Positions 1-8,320 of a stretch of DNA of 64,000 nt are shown piece by piece. The stretch covers positions 1 through 64,000 of the forward strand of contig JAJDYX010000056.1 of NCBI GenBank assembly GCA_022824945.1. The letters are read 5' to 3'. The notes below the pieces were generated by a model, which ran no database searches, had not been told where the DNA came from, and was given only the letters and a program-made list of their open reading frames with translations. The translations under genes were made by a program, and so were the position numbers. The first letter of the stretch is position 1, and each line of letters begins with the position of its first letter. The stretch comes from Candidatus Latescibacterota bacterium. Lineage in GTDB: Bacteria > Latescibacterota > UBA2968.

Positions 1-1
1 C

Positions 2-1165
2 GTAGGTCCCGAGGCGAATGCCTTCGTAAAGCGAGGGGGTAAGTACTTTCGCACGCTTGAAAACTGGGTGGATTACAACAAAGCTGGGGGAGTCGGACGC
101 AACATAATCAGCATGGATGGCCCCGAACATATTCGCCTGCGTAAAGAACTGGCGGATGTGTACACCCACCGCCTCATTGAAGGCCGCGTGGCAGACGTTG
201 TCCGCGTTCTTCAACAAGACATCGCCGGATGGCCCCAGGACAAGCCGCTACCGGGCTTATACACCTGGCAGCGCATCGTCTTAGATCAGATCGGTGTGCT
301 GGCCCTCAGCATGCCTGTGCGGGACTACTTAGACGACATTATGGTTTATTTTCACAGCAAGATGAAAACGTATATCATGCGGCAGCAACCCAGGCTGATG
401 CTATATCGACCACGCGTCCGGCGTGCCTTCAAGCGGATGGAAGAACTGACTCAGCGCATTCTGGCAGATCACGAACCAGAAAAACGCCACAACAAGCCGC
501 CGGATGCCATTGACCATTTGCTGGAACTGCACCGCAGGGATCCGCAATTTCTTCCCGAGACCGATTTAGACATGCTGGGTCCTCTCACGGCCGGTCTCGA
601 TACAGTGGCAAATACCTGTGCCTTCATGTTATATGAACTGTTGAAGCGACCCGACCTGCGCGAGCAGGTAATTGCTGAAGCAGACGCCCTCTTTGACCAG
701 GGTATGCCTACTGTGAGCCATCTCCGTCAACTCGACGTCCTGCACCGCACGGCAATGGAAACCCTGCGCCTCTATCCCCTTGCACCGGTAATGTCCTTGC
801 GCACGGTAGCCAACTCATTTGAATTTGAGGGCTATAAGGTCCCTGCTGGCGAGACCCTTCTTATTGGATTCACAGTACCTCACCGGATGTCAGAATATTT
901 CCCCAATCCGGAGTGCTTCGATATCGACCGCTACACCGCAGAACGCGCTGAGCACCGCCAGCACGGGGTCTATGCGCCCTTCGGCTTAGGAGCGCATCGA
1001 TGCTTGGGTAGCAATCTCGCCGAGGCACTCATTACGCTCAACATGGCGGCCATCCTCCGCGAGACCGAATTGGTCCTCGATCCGCCCAATTGCGAATTAA
1101 AGACCAAACAGACCTATTCCCTTCTCCCCTACTTCAAGTTCCGCCTGGTGCGTCGGCACCGATAG
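2..1165 (+). CDS. cytochrome P450 (5' end beyond window)
   Basis: Haem-thiolate monooxygenase, probably cytoplasmic and fed by a ferredoxin or flavodoxin system not seen here. The reading frame is open from base 2 and codes for P450-like sequence before the first GTG at 68, so the gene starts left of the window. Of 387 visible residues, the I-helix oxygen-activation motif AGLDTVA lies near residue 200, the K-helix ExxR (ETLR) near 250 and the haem-binding FGLGAHRCLG, with Cys as axial ligand, near 326. The reading frame of the next gene, a sulfotransferase, overlaps its 3' end, so oxidation followed by sulfonation of one substrate is possible (inference). The substrate cannot be told from sequence. 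Confidence 0.9.
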   Translation, partial: VGPEANAFVKRGGKYFRTLENWVDYNKAGGVGRNIISMDGPEHIRLRKELADVYTHRLIEGRVADVVRVLQQDIAGWPQDKPLPGLYTWQRIVLDQIGVLALSMPVRDYLDDIMVYFHSKMKTYIMRQQPRLMLYRPRVRRAFKRMEELTQRILADHEPEKRHNKPPDAIDHLLELHRRDPQFLPETDLDMLGPLTAGLDTVANTCAFMLYELLKRPDLREQVIAEADALFDQGMPTVSHLRQLDVLHRTAMETLRLYPLAPVMSLRTVANSFEFEGYKVPAGETLLIGFTVPHRMSEYFPNPECFDIDRYTAERAEHRQHGVYAPFGLGAHRCLGSNLAEALITLNMAAILRETELVLDPPNCELKTKQTYSLLPYFKFRLVRRHR

Positions 1166-2313
1166 CAAAATGGAGCGTCAAAATACCTACTAAGAAGCCA
1201 CAGTCCAGGAATGTAGATCACCCCAACACGCCCGCACCGTTGCGCGTTTGGGCGAGGCTCCTTTGGGGGCAGGACGGGGTGAGGTTTGCGCCCCAGCACC
1301 GGGGACGAGTGAGGCGAATTCTCCTTGGCTCGGCCCTGATGGTGCCGCTACGCTTGACCGAAAAGATGCGCTACGGGCGCGCCGTGGCTCGGACGGAGAT
1401 CACGCACCCACCGATCTTTATCATTGGACATGCCCGCACGGGCACTACGCACTTGCACTATCTCCTGACGCGCGATCCGCAGTTCGCAATCGTTTCGATG
1501 TTCCAATCCATCGTCCCGACATTCTTTCTGATAGGTCGCGGTTGGATCAAGCGTTTCATGGCCAAGCAGCTCGATCCGAAACGTCCGCAGGATAATGTCA
1601 AACTGGCGATGGACATGCCCAATGAGGAGGAATTCGCGATTGCCAACTCCTCTGAGCTATCCATGGTTCACTTCCTTACATTTCCATCCAGAGCGATAGA
1701 ATACTTTGAAAAATATGTCTTCATGAGGGGGCTGACCGATCGACAACTGACGCGCTGGGATGCCGTCATCATGAATATCATTAAAAAAGCCACACTTGCG
1801 GGCGATGGAAAACAATTGGTACTCAAAAGCCCCTCTAACACCGGCCGAATCCCCCACCTCATGCGCCTTTTCCCCAATGCCAAATTCGTTCATATCGCAA
1901 GAAATCCATGCGATGTCTATTACTCGACAAATCATACATTCAGAAAGCTATTCGAGGTGTTTCCGTTGGAGGAGCATCCGGGTGATTTTTCGGATTTTGT
2001 CATCACCGAGTACAAGGCTCTAATGGAACAATACCTGAAAGACAGAGCTTTGATCCCGGAAGGCAATCTGGCAGAAGTGAAGTATGAGGACCTCATATCC
2101 GATCCGTTGGGCGAACTGGAACGCATCTACACGATCCTCGGATTATCCGGTTGGGAAAACGGGGGAAGACAGGCAGTGATCGAGTACCTGAGCACACTTT
2201 CGGACTATCAAAAAAATACATTCGAGCCGGATCCTGCCGCTATGGAGCGTATCTCACAAGTCTGGCGGTTTGCCTTTGAAGAATGGAATTATGAACTACC
2301 GGTGAAGCTATAG
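1090..2313 (+). CDS. PAPS-dependent sulfotransferase family protein
   Basis: Transfers sulfonate from PAPS to an acceptor hydroxyl or amine. The 5'-phosphosulfate loop GHARTGTTHL is near residue 112 and the 3'-phosphate site (VHIARNPCDVYYS) near 265; the C-terminal half matches the Sulfotransfer_3 type. The start is uncertain. The open frame begins inside the P450 gene at a TTG (1090), which would give a 76-nt overlap. A TTG at 1240 or the GTG at 1279 would remove the overlap, but family members usually retain the WARLLWGQDG-like helix just after 1240. The gene lies beside a minus-strand phosphatase of the PAP-hydrolysing family, which would recycle the by-product. Sequence does not tell the acceptor. 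Confidence 0.85.
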   Translation: MRIKDQTDLFPSPLLQVPPGASAPIAKWSVKIPTKKPQSRNVDHPNTPAPLRVWARLLWGQDGVRFAPQHRGRVRRILLGSALMVPLRLTEKMRYGRAVARTEITHPPIFIIGHARTGTTHLHYLLTRDPQFAIVSMFQSIVPTFFLIGRGWIKRFMAKQLDPKRPQDNVKLAMDMPNEEEFAIANSSELSMVHFLTFPSRAIEYFEKYVFMRGLTDRQLTRWDAVIMNIIKKATLAGDGKQLVLKSPSNTGRIPHLMRLFPNAKFVHIARNPCDVYYSTNHTFRKLFEVFPLEEHPGDFSDFVITEYKALMEQYLKDRALIPEGNLAEVKYEDLISDPLGELERIYTILGLSGWENGGRQAVIEYLSTLSDYQKNTFEPDPAAMERISQVWRFAFEEWNYELPVKL

Positions 2314-2350
2314 ACTGGCTCCAATCAGAAAACTTACCCTAAAAAATCCC

Positions 2351-3085
2351 TCACCCCTGAACATTAGCCTCCACCATCACCTCAATCGCCGCCAGATGCG
2401 CTGCAACGCGCACATCCATCGGCTGCGCCGTCGGGCTTTCTGACGTCACCAGATGCCCCGTATGGCCCCTCTGATACAAAGCGATCGGTATGCCCTCTCC
2501 GTACTTCCGCCTCGCCACCTCCATATTGGGATGAATCACCCCATCAACTGCAATCTCGCCCTCAATCTCGGCCTCTTTGTTAATCGGACACACCTGTGCC
2601 ACCCGCGTCACCATCTCTCGCCCAAGAGGTCCCTGATCTCCAAACATCTCGTACAAATAAAATCCCGGACTCTCCCAATCCTCGTGCAAATCGATCACAC
2701 CCGCAAAAACCCGTCCCTCCACAAACCCCTTCAAAATCTCAATTTCGGGCACATCATCGCGCAAAAACGCCCAATTCACATCCACCTCCTGTGCATTAAG
2801 CCGCGCATTGTGAACATAGCTCCACGGGCACAAACACGGAATAACTTCAAAACGCACCCTATCACCCCAGCGATCCCATCCCCCCTCCAAAAAAGCCAGC
2901 GCGGCCTCCACGCCAGCCGGTTCATCGCCGTGCGTCCCCCCATTGATATACACAACAGGCGCATCGCCCCTGCCAGCAGACACACACAAAACCGGCAACC
3001 CTTCAACCTCCCCCAACTCATACACATCAACACCAGACACCGCCTCCACGCGCTTAACAACAGCATCGTAATCCCGTTGAACCAT
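2351..3085 (-). CDS. M14-family zinc amidohydrolase (succinylglutamate desuccinylase/aspartoacylase-like)
   Basis: Predicted cytoplasmic zinc hydrolase of 244 residues. The zinc site is visible as GGTHGDEPAG (His and Glu ligands, near residue 50) and the later IDLHED motif (third His, near 133). The length suits AstE/AspA-like deacylases better than long secreted carboxypeptidases, and there is no signal peptide. Translation probably starts at the ATG at 3085, which overlaps the upstream gene's TGA as TGATG and suggests coupling to the CysQ-like gene. A GTG one codon earlier (3088) is the alternative. The exact amide substrate is unknown. Confidence 0.75.
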   Translation of the reverse strand: MVQRDYDAVVKRVEAVSGVDVYELGEVEGLPVLCVSAGRGDAPVVYINGGTHGDEPAGVEAALAFLEGGWDRWGDRVRFEVIPCLCPWSYVHNARLNAQEVDVNWAFLRDDVPEIEILKGFVEGRVFAGVIDLHEDWESPGFYLYEMFGDQGPLGREMVTRVAQVCPINKEAEIEGEIAVDGVIHPNMEVARRKYGEGIPIALYQRGHTGHLVTSESPTAQPMDVRVAAHLAAIEVMVEANVQG

Positions 3086-4044
3086 CACATGCCCCTGAGC
3101 GCGTCAATCACCCGCGCGTGAACCTCACGGACACTCACCACCACCCCGCGATTGTCTTCCATCTGCGCCGCAGACACAAAATCCAGCGGCCTGCCAAACA
3201 TATCGCTCACCTCTCCACCGGCTTCCTCAACAATGAGAGCACCCGCAGCGTGATCCCAGATATTCTCGCGATAATCCGGATATTCTGGCGACGGCAACCT
3301 CAAATACAACGCCGCATCGCCGCGTGCCACCGCACCGTACTTAACCTGACTATCCATCCTGAGCGACGGCGAAACAATCCCAACTGCACGAGCCACCGCT
3401 TGCTGTGCATCGAAATCGCAGTGTGACGACTCCACACTCTCGGCAAACCGCCACGCAGGGTCATCAATCCGAACATCAACACCATCGCCACCCGCCAGAG
3501 GCATCGCCCGGGTACCCTCTCCCCGCACCGCCACAAATAACACCCCACAATCGCCGTCCGCCTCATCCATATCCACCGGCAGAGCCGGACACGCCAGCGC
3601 GGCAACCTTTACCTCACCGCAATCGACGAGCGCCAGCGCCACCGCGTATTGATCCCCCCGCAAAAAACCCTTTGTACCATCGATGGGATCGAGCGTCCAG
3701 AAACGCTTTGCGACACCCCCATTACCCGTATCAATCCAATCGCAAATTGTATCCTCATCCGCCTGTGCATACGCCCGAACAAACTCACACACCATCTCTC
3801 GCATCGCAGATTGCTCCGCATCCCGAAGCACCGACGCATCTTCCTCCGCCACAATCGGATCATTGGGAAAAACCGACTTTAATCGCCTGCACACAAGTGC
3901 CTGCGAGCCAAAATCCGCAACCGTCACCGGACTGCGATCCTCCTTCTCCATCGTCCCTACAAGTGATTTCCGCACATCCACACAAAGTCGAGCCGCCTCG
4001 CGCACAGCCTCCACAGCGACCTCGCACTCCCGATCATATCCCAT
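3085..4044 (-). CDS. inositol-monophosphatase-family 3'(2'),5'-bisphosphate nucleotidase
   Basis: Magnesium-dependent phosphatase of the CysQ/HAL2 type, predicted to hydrolyse 3'-phosphoadenosine 5'-phosphate to AMP. Metal-site motifs are present in the usual order: EEDAS near residue 78, DPIDGTKGF near 125 and WDHAAGALIVEEAGG near 270. The 319-residue length fits HAL2-like enzymes better than short IMPases. I place the start at the ATG at 4044, which begins the conserved N-terminal helix; an upstream in-frame ATG at 4101 would run into the preceding gene. It lies 8 nt after the P1-nuclease-like gene and overlaps the M14 gene by 1 nt, so the three are probably co-transcribed. PAP clearance fits the nearby sulfotransferase (inference). 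Confidence 0.83.
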   Translation of the reverse strand: MGYDRECEVAVEAVREAARLCVDVRKSLVGTMEKEDRSPVTVADFGSQALVCRRLKSVFPNDPIVAEEDASVLRDAEQSAMREMVCEFVRAYAQADEDTICDWIDTGNGGVAKRFWTLDPIDGTKGFLRGDQYAVALALVDCGEVKVAALACPALPVDMDEADGDCGVLFVAVRGEGTRAMPLAGGDGVDVRIDDPAWRFAESVESSHCDFDAQQAVARAVGIVSPSLRMDSQVKYGAVARGDAALYLRLPSPEYPDYRENIWDHAAGALIVEEAGGEVSDMFGRPLDFVSAAQMEDNRGVVVSVREVHARVIDALRGM

Positions 4045-4052
4045 AAACACCC

Positions 4053-4952
4053 CTATTTCTTTTCTGCGCCAAAATGATCCATCTCGCCGCGATCGATCCA
4101 ACCCGGCAATCTAATCTTCTCCGACATCTTCCACGCCGTCAAATAAAGCGAAACCGTAAAACCCGCAGCTCTCTTTGCATGCTTCTCCGCAAAAGCGCGC
4201 ACCGCAGGCTCATTCTTCCAATCCACATCTTTTGGAACGAGATACTGCTCCATCGACAGCGCGGACTCAACCTCTCCAAAACTCCTGTGCATCTGCGCCA
4301 CAATACCCGTCATCAAACTATCCACAGGCACAGCAGTCAAGCCCTCGGCAATATCTTCGGGTTTCAAATCCAAATTCTGAAGCAACCCATCAATCTTTTC
4401 GTGAATACGCGTCCTCGAAGACTTGCCATCTACTACGCGACCATTCCAGTGAATCGTCAGATTCAGAGGTTGACAAACTTCCTGAGCAAAATGCGCGACA
4501 TACCCGGCGTATATCAAACACTTATTTTGAACAAACGGACTCTCGGGCCACCTGCGAAACTCCGCAAATGCCAGAGCCAGTTGCTCCGTATATTCCGCTG
4601 TCGCGTACGGCAACAACCCCACCTGCTCTGGCTTCTTCCCCAACTCTGCACACAGCCTGCCAAACTCGTACCGCGACGCGGGCAAATCCTCCGCTTCAAA
4701 CAACTCCATATTAAAATAATGAACTGGATGACCTGCCTTCTCCAGATGAAGCGTACCGCGATTCTTCGCAACATCCGGATCAACCGCCGCATGAGCCACC
4801 ATACCTGCACCAGCCCTGAGAAAAGCAGGTGCATCTGGCGGAAGAGCCTGAACAGCCGCCCGTGTCAAAATGCCATGTCCTCGCGGCCACCAGCCCCATG
4901 CCGAAGACCCAAATACAAACAGTACCAATAAAACCATACCCAATCGACGCAT
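4053..4952 (-). CDS. secreted zinc phospholipase C / S1-P1 nuclease-like protein, copy 1
   Basis: Exported protein of 299 residues with an N-terminal signal peptide ending near WGWW. Mature-end Trp and a nearby His (WWPRGHGILT) are typical of the trinuclear-zinc phospholipase C/P1 nuclease fold, where the N-terminal Trp ligates zinc. The central GYVAHFAQEVCQPLN motif, near residue 150, carries the H-x3-E/D ligands, and a further H-W follows. Starts at an ATG with GGAG 8 nt upstream. A second gene of the same family lies just upstream at 5109-6002, so this is a tandem duplication separated by a repeat cluster. Whether it cleaves nucleic acid or phospholipid cannot be decided from sequence. Confidence 0.72.
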   Translation of the reverse strand: MRRLGMVLLVLFVFGSSAWGWWPRGHGILTRAAVQALPPDAPAFLRAGAGMVAHAAVDPDVAKNRGTLHLEKAGHPVHYFNMELFEAEDLPASRYEFGRLCAELGKKPEQVGLLPYATAEYTEQLALAFAEFRRWPESPFVQNKCLIYAGYVAHFAQEVCQPLNLTIHWNGRVVDGKSSRTRIHEKIDGLLQNLDLKPEDIAEGLTAVPVDSLMTGIVAQMHRSFGEVESALSMEQYLVPKDVDWKNEPAVRAFAEKHAKRAAGFTVSLYLTAWKMSEKIRLPGWIDRGEMDHFGAEKK

Positions 4953-4964
4953 CGATAATCTCCT

Positions 4965-5103
4965 TGAATGAATAGACGAATAGACGAACCCCGCCCCACC
5001 ACCCAAAACCTCTGGATTGCGGCTAAAACCCTGCCGCAATGACGGCTTTCATGTACATTACCTGCTTCATTGATTCATTGATTCGTTGATTCGTTGATTC
5101 GCG
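4965..5103. repeat. intergenic repeat cluster: tandem units flanking an interspersed palindrome
   Basis: Three parts are visible. At 4968-4987 the unit GAATAGAC is tandemly repeated. At 5004-5045 lies one copy of the interspersed palindrome, with arms GGATTGCGGC and GCCGCAATGAC. At 5066-5102 there is a TGATTCGT tandem repeat. The same ordered arrangement, with near-identical sequence, recurs at 27222-27388, so the composite block was copied as a unit. No coding sequence is seen. Confidence 0.85.
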
Positions 5104-5108
5104 CTTTT

Positions 5109-6002
5109 CTACTCCCCGTCCCAAACCTCTCGCTTCACATAATCTGCAATCTCCAAACGCTCGGACAAACGCCAGGCAGTCAAATAAAGCCGCGCAGTAA
5201 ACCGCGTTGCAGCGCGGGCACGATCTTTTGCAAAAGCGATCACCTCGGCATTCGGTACCCAATTCTCCTCATCATATCTGGGAATATACGGTCCCAATTC
5301 ATAAACCCGGTCAACCATTGCAAACCCCTTCTCAAACTCCCGCATAATCTCAGACATCACATCATCAAAAGGCGTCACATCCTGATCGCGCGATAAAACC
5401 CCTGGCTCCATCTTCAAAAACTGCACCAGACCATCCACCTTCTGGTGAATACCCCTCTGCAACTTCTCGCCTCCCTCTTGCACGCGCCCATCATAGTGAA
5501 TCGTCAAATGCAAAGGCTGACACATATCCTCGGCATAGTGCGCGAGAAAACCCGCATAAATCAGGCACTTGCTCTGAATATGCGGATTATCGGGCCACTT
5601 GCGAAACTCTGCAAAAGCCACCGCCAAACGCTCTGTCCACTCATTCACCGCATAAGGCACAAAACCCATCTTCTCGGGCGACACCCCGTGCTCATAACAC
5701 AACTTGACAAACGCATATCGACTATCGGGCAGCGTCTCCACATCGAGCATCTCGCGATCCAAAAAATGCTCGGGATACTCTGCCCCTCGCACCTGCGGTG
5801 TTCCCCGATTCTTGCCCATATCCGGATCAATACTCAAATGTGCCACCGTCTTTGCCCCCTGCCTGAAAAACGCCGGGACCTCATCGGGCAACGCCGCCAC
5901 AGCGGACAAAGTCAAAATATGATGCCCTTCCAGCAACCAGCCTCGAGCGGGGGAACACAACCCTGCCAAAAGCAAAACAGAAATAGCAAATCGTTTGATC
6001 AT
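5109..6002 (-). CDS. secreted zinc phospholipase C / S1-P1 nuclease-like protein, copy 2
   Basis: Paralogue of the gene at 4053-4952, 297 residues. It has a signal peptide ending near ARGW, so that Trp would become the mature N-terminus, followed by LLEGHHILT. The zinc-ligand segment GFLAHYAEDMCQPLH lies near residue 150; this copy keeps the AHYxxDxxQPLH form more faithfully than copy 1. A strong RBS (AGGAGG) lies 5 nt before the ATG at 6002. Upstream is a tandem CAGGATG repeat and an interspersed palindrome. It probably acts in the periplasm or outside the cell; the substrate is not known. Confidence 0.74.
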   Translation of the reverse strand: MIKRFAISVLLLAGLCSPARGWLLEGHHILTLSAVAALPDEVPAFFRQGAKTVAHLSIDPDMGKNRGTPQVRGAEYPEHFLDREMLDVETLPDSRYAFVKLCYEHGVSPEKMGFVPYAVNEWTERLAVAFAEFRKWPDNPHIQSKCLIYAGFLAHYAEDMCQPLHLTIHYDGRVQEGGEKLQRGIHQKVDGLVQFLKMEPGVLSRDQDVTPFDDVMSEIMREFEKGFAMVDRVYELGPYIPRYDEENWVPNAEVIAFAKDRARAATRFTARLYLTAWRLSERLEIADYVKREVWDGE

Positions 6003-6029
6003 TAATACCTCCTGTAAAACCACAGTCAG

Positions 6030-6141
6030 AATCAGGATGTGCAGGATGAAAGGATGGACAGGATGAAAATCAAAAACCAAAACCTCTGGATTGCGGCTTT
6101 AAGCCTGCCGCAATGACGGGCGAGACATGCCTCGCCCCTAC
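6030..6141. repeat. tandem CAGGATG units, interspersed palindrome and GC-rich half-palindrome
   Basis: At 6030-6067 short CAGGATG-type units repeat with about 10-nt spacing; a very similar block is at 44064-44107. At 6078-6119 lies a short-form copy of the interspersed palindrome (arms ATTGCGGC and GCCGCAAT). It runs directly into 6118-6141, a slightly mismatched version of the perfect palindrome found at 41897-41918. No gene is present. Confidence 0.8.
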
Positions 6142-6181
6142 AATGGATAACTAACCACTTACTGCTGTCACACATAAAGAC

Positions 6182-6210
6182 AGCGGAGAAACTCAAAAAG
6201 TTTCTCCGCT
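6182..6210 (-). terminator. stem-loop downstream of tRNA-Sec
   Basis: A perfect 12-bp inverted repeat (AGCGGAGAAACT / AGTTTCTCCGCT) with a 5-nt loop lies 9 nt beyond the CCA end of tRNA-Sec on the minus strand. The T-rich run after it is weak (GTCTTTAT), so it is either a factor-independent terminator or a 3'-processing or stabilising hairpin. Confidence 0.6.
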
Positions 6211-6218
6211 ATCAAAAA

Positions 6219-6316
6219 TGGCGGGAATGTGTGGGAATCGAACCCACCTAGCGTGGGGTTAGCACGCAACAACGGGTTTGAAGCCCGCGGGGGACACCAG
6301 TTCCCCATCCACTCCC
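6219..6316 (-). tRNA. selC: tRNA-Sec (anticodon UCA)
   Basis: A 98-nt gene that folds as a selenocysteine tRNA. The acceptor stem begins GGGAGUG and pairs with CAUUCCC, followed by a G discriminator and encoded CCA. The D arm has an extended GGGG/CCCC stem. The anticodon arm is CGGG-CUUCAAA-CCCG with UCA as anticodon. A long variable arm pairs GCGUG with CACGC, and the T arm is GUGGG-UUCGAUU-CCCAC. The product is charged with Ser, converted to Sec and delivered to in-frame UGA codons by SelB. It starts 2 nt after the selD stop codon and is therefore probably processed from the selD transcript. Confidence 0.95.
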
Positions 6317-6318
6317 AA

Positions 6319-7362
6319 TCACGCTCGTACCTCAATTTCACCGGAATGTTCTGCAACCACCTCGCCAATATCTCGCGCCATCACACCGCGATCGTCCAAC
6401 GACTCAAGAAAAGCATCAGCCACATCGGACGCAAGTGCAATTAACAGGCCACCAGAAGTCTGCGGATCAAAAAACAAACGCCTCAAAGCCTCGTCAACAT
6501 CATCGGCAAATCTCACCGCATGCCCTCGCGCTGCCCGATTGCGCCGCAAACCACCGCCCTCGCGCCCCTCTGCAATCTGCAAAGCCAGATCAAAACGCGG
6601 CACATCAGAAGCGCGAATGCGAAACCCAACGCCACTTGCCTGTGCCATCTCCAACCCATGCCCCAGCAACCCAAACCCGGTAATATCCGTACACCCATGC
6701 GCTTTATATGCAACCATCTCCTCGGCTGCGATGCGATTCAACTGCACCATTGAATCCACGGCAATCTGCAAATCATCTTCATCGATCTCACCATTTTGAT
6801 AGGCATCCGACATCAAACCCGTACCCAGCGGCTTCGTCAAAAGGAGACAATCGCCCACCCGCGCACCTGCATTGGTCTTCACATCGTCTGGGTGCACAAC
6901 CCCCGTCACAGACAAACCGAACTTGGGTTCCACATCCTCCACAGAATGCCCACCGACCAGAACCGCGCCGGCCTCCGCCACCTTCTCCTGTGCCCCTCTC
7001 AAAACCTCGGCAATCACCTCTGGCGCGACATCATCACTTGGAAACCCGCAAATATTCAGCGCAGTAATCGGACGCCCCCCCATCGCATACACATCGCTCA
7101 GCGAATTGGCTGCCGCAATCTGCCCATACGCATGCGGATCATCGACAATAGGCGTAAAAAAATCCACCGTCTGAATAAGCGCCGTATCCTCAGAAATCCG
7201 AAACACACCGGCATCATCAGCCGTATTCATCCCCACCATCAAATCGGGATGCGCCACCTGTGGCAACTTTTTCAAAATCACATCCAGCACCGCTGGATCG
7301 AGTTTCGATGCTCAACCACCGCAACTGACGAGTTGGGTCAATCTTTTAGCGCGATACTTCAT
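6319..7362 (-). CDS. selD: selenide, water dikinase, itself a selenoprotein (Sec17)
   Basis: Makes selenophosphate from selenide and ATP, the Se donor for Sec synthesis. The full gene begins at the ATG at 7362 and reads through an in-frame TGA at 7312-7314 (codon 17), giving 347 residues, the normal SelD length. The TGA sits in SCGG-U-ASKLDP, where SelD has its catalytic Cys or Sec and following Lys. Calling from the first ATG after the TGA (7290) would lose that centre. ATP-binding motifs follow (TVDFFTPIVDDP near residue 58, GCTDITGFGLLGHG near 213). A SECIS-like hairpin lies just after the TGA. The start overlaps the redoxin stop as ATGA, and tRNA-Sec follows by 2 nt. Confidence 0.95.
7282..7314 (-). 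promoter_or_regulatory. bacterial SECIS element in selD
   Basis: Immediately after the TGA (7314-7312, minus strand) lies a perfect 7-bp hairpin, AUCCAGC-GGU-GCUGGAU (7298-7282). The apical loop begins 20 nt beyond the TGA and carries GGU. Bacterial SECIS elements bind SelB within the coding region just downstream of UGA, and this position fits. Seen in sequence; function inferred. Confidence 0.8.
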
Positions 7363-8189
7363 TTTTTCAATTCCTCATCTTCTCTCGCCATCTGTTCCTT
7401 TTGCCAGCGATAATCAACCTTACCATCGTAAAACATCCCGGGATTCTCTATTGCCCACAACTGCTTTCGAATCAACCAATTCTTCGGATCCAGAGCATAA
7501 GCGCGTTTTAATTCTGCAATAGCGTCTTTGCGCTTGCCCTGTTTTAGCAACGCAATAGCGCGCTGAAATATTGCATCGGCCTCCCGCTCATCCGCAGTCA
7601 GCGCGCGGGGTTTCGCACCCTTATCCCCATCGCGCCAGGCTCCAGGAATAGCCCCCGATGTTATCCATTCAACCAGTTCTCCGCGCAGGGTCTCATTGTC
7701 AATATTAACGCTACCAACAGCGCGGACAAGTCGCCCTTCTTCATCCACAAAAATCCCAACCGGCACGAATTTGACATTATACGCTTTCCCAATCGCGTTA
7801 TGCTGATCCAGCAATGCACGATATGTGCCACCGGCTTTTTCAACCCAGGGTCTGGCAACCTCGGCACCCTGAGCATCCTGAGCAATAACCACCACCTCAA
7901 TCTGTTCACCGTACTCATGATAAAACGCTTGCCATCCAGGCAACTGAGCGCGGCACCCTCACCAGGACGCCCACATAAAAAACGCCGTCTTCTTCCCGAG
8001 AAAATCACTCGAAGAAATCATCTCCCCAGAGTACAAATCCGGCAGTGTAAACGCAGGCGGCGCCTGCCCAATACTCAGGCCAACATCATTCAATTCAGGC
8101 TCCAAAGTCTTCACAGATTCCTCCCCGGACAGAATATGAATAGGGATGAGTACACTCACCAGGATCAATACAAATACTATTTTCTTCAT
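7359..8189 (-). CDS. secreted redoxin selenoprotein (Sec77) with C-terminal TPR-like region
   Basis: Thioredoxin-fold protein of 276 residues, TlpA/AhpC-like. It has a signal peptide (residues 1-21), then GQAPPAFTLPD, then the active site WASW-U-GCRAQ with an in-frame TGA at 7959-7961 as codon 77. The resolving Cys follows after one residue (U-G-C), and a cis-Pro segment KFVPVGIFVD comes near residue 138. The last 80 residues look like a TPR-type helical repeat. Read separately, the two halves would be a truncated leader and a redoxin without its N-terminal strand, so Sec insertion explains both. Its stop overlaps the selD start (ATGA). Probably a periplasmic thiol/selenol oxidoreductase or peroxidase; the partner is unknown. 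Confidence 0.9.
7929..7961 (-). promoter_or_regulatory. candidate SECIS element in the redoxin gene
   Basis: Downstream of the TGA (7961-7959) a 5-bp stem UUGCC/GGCAA with a UGGAU loop spans 7943-7929. The loop starts 21 nt past the TGA, matching the spacing in selD and in the deiodinase-like gene. The stem is shorter than in selD, so this is moderately supported. Confidence 0.62.
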
Positions 8190-8262
8190 CTTATATCCAA
8201 TCTAACAGAATTTGAACAACACACAAGCCCGTCTTCATCTCATATCCGAACCCGTGAACACC

Positions 8263-8295
8263 AAGCCGCTCGGCAATCATCTCACCGAGCGGCTT
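8263..8295 (-). terminator. stem-loop between msrP and the selenium operon
   Basis: An 11-bp perfect inverted repeat (AAGCCGCTCGG / CCGAGCGGCTT) with an 11-nt loop lies 26 nt past the msrP stop on the minus strand. No T-run follows. It probably separates msrP transcription from the redoxin-selD-selC operon. Confidence 0.5.
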
Positions 8296-8320
8296 GACAT
8301 ACAACGAACATTTCTTTTCA

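Noticed and set aside
4074-4931. Plus-strand open frame of 285 codons opposite the P1-nuclease-like gene
   Set aside because: No motif; the minus-strand gene has a signal peptide, zinc ligands and RBS.
7959-7961. TGA in the redoxin gene as a nonsense mutation (pseudogene)
   Set aside because: Homology continues in the same frame, the codon is at the active-site Cys position, and tRNA-Sec and selD lie in the same operon.
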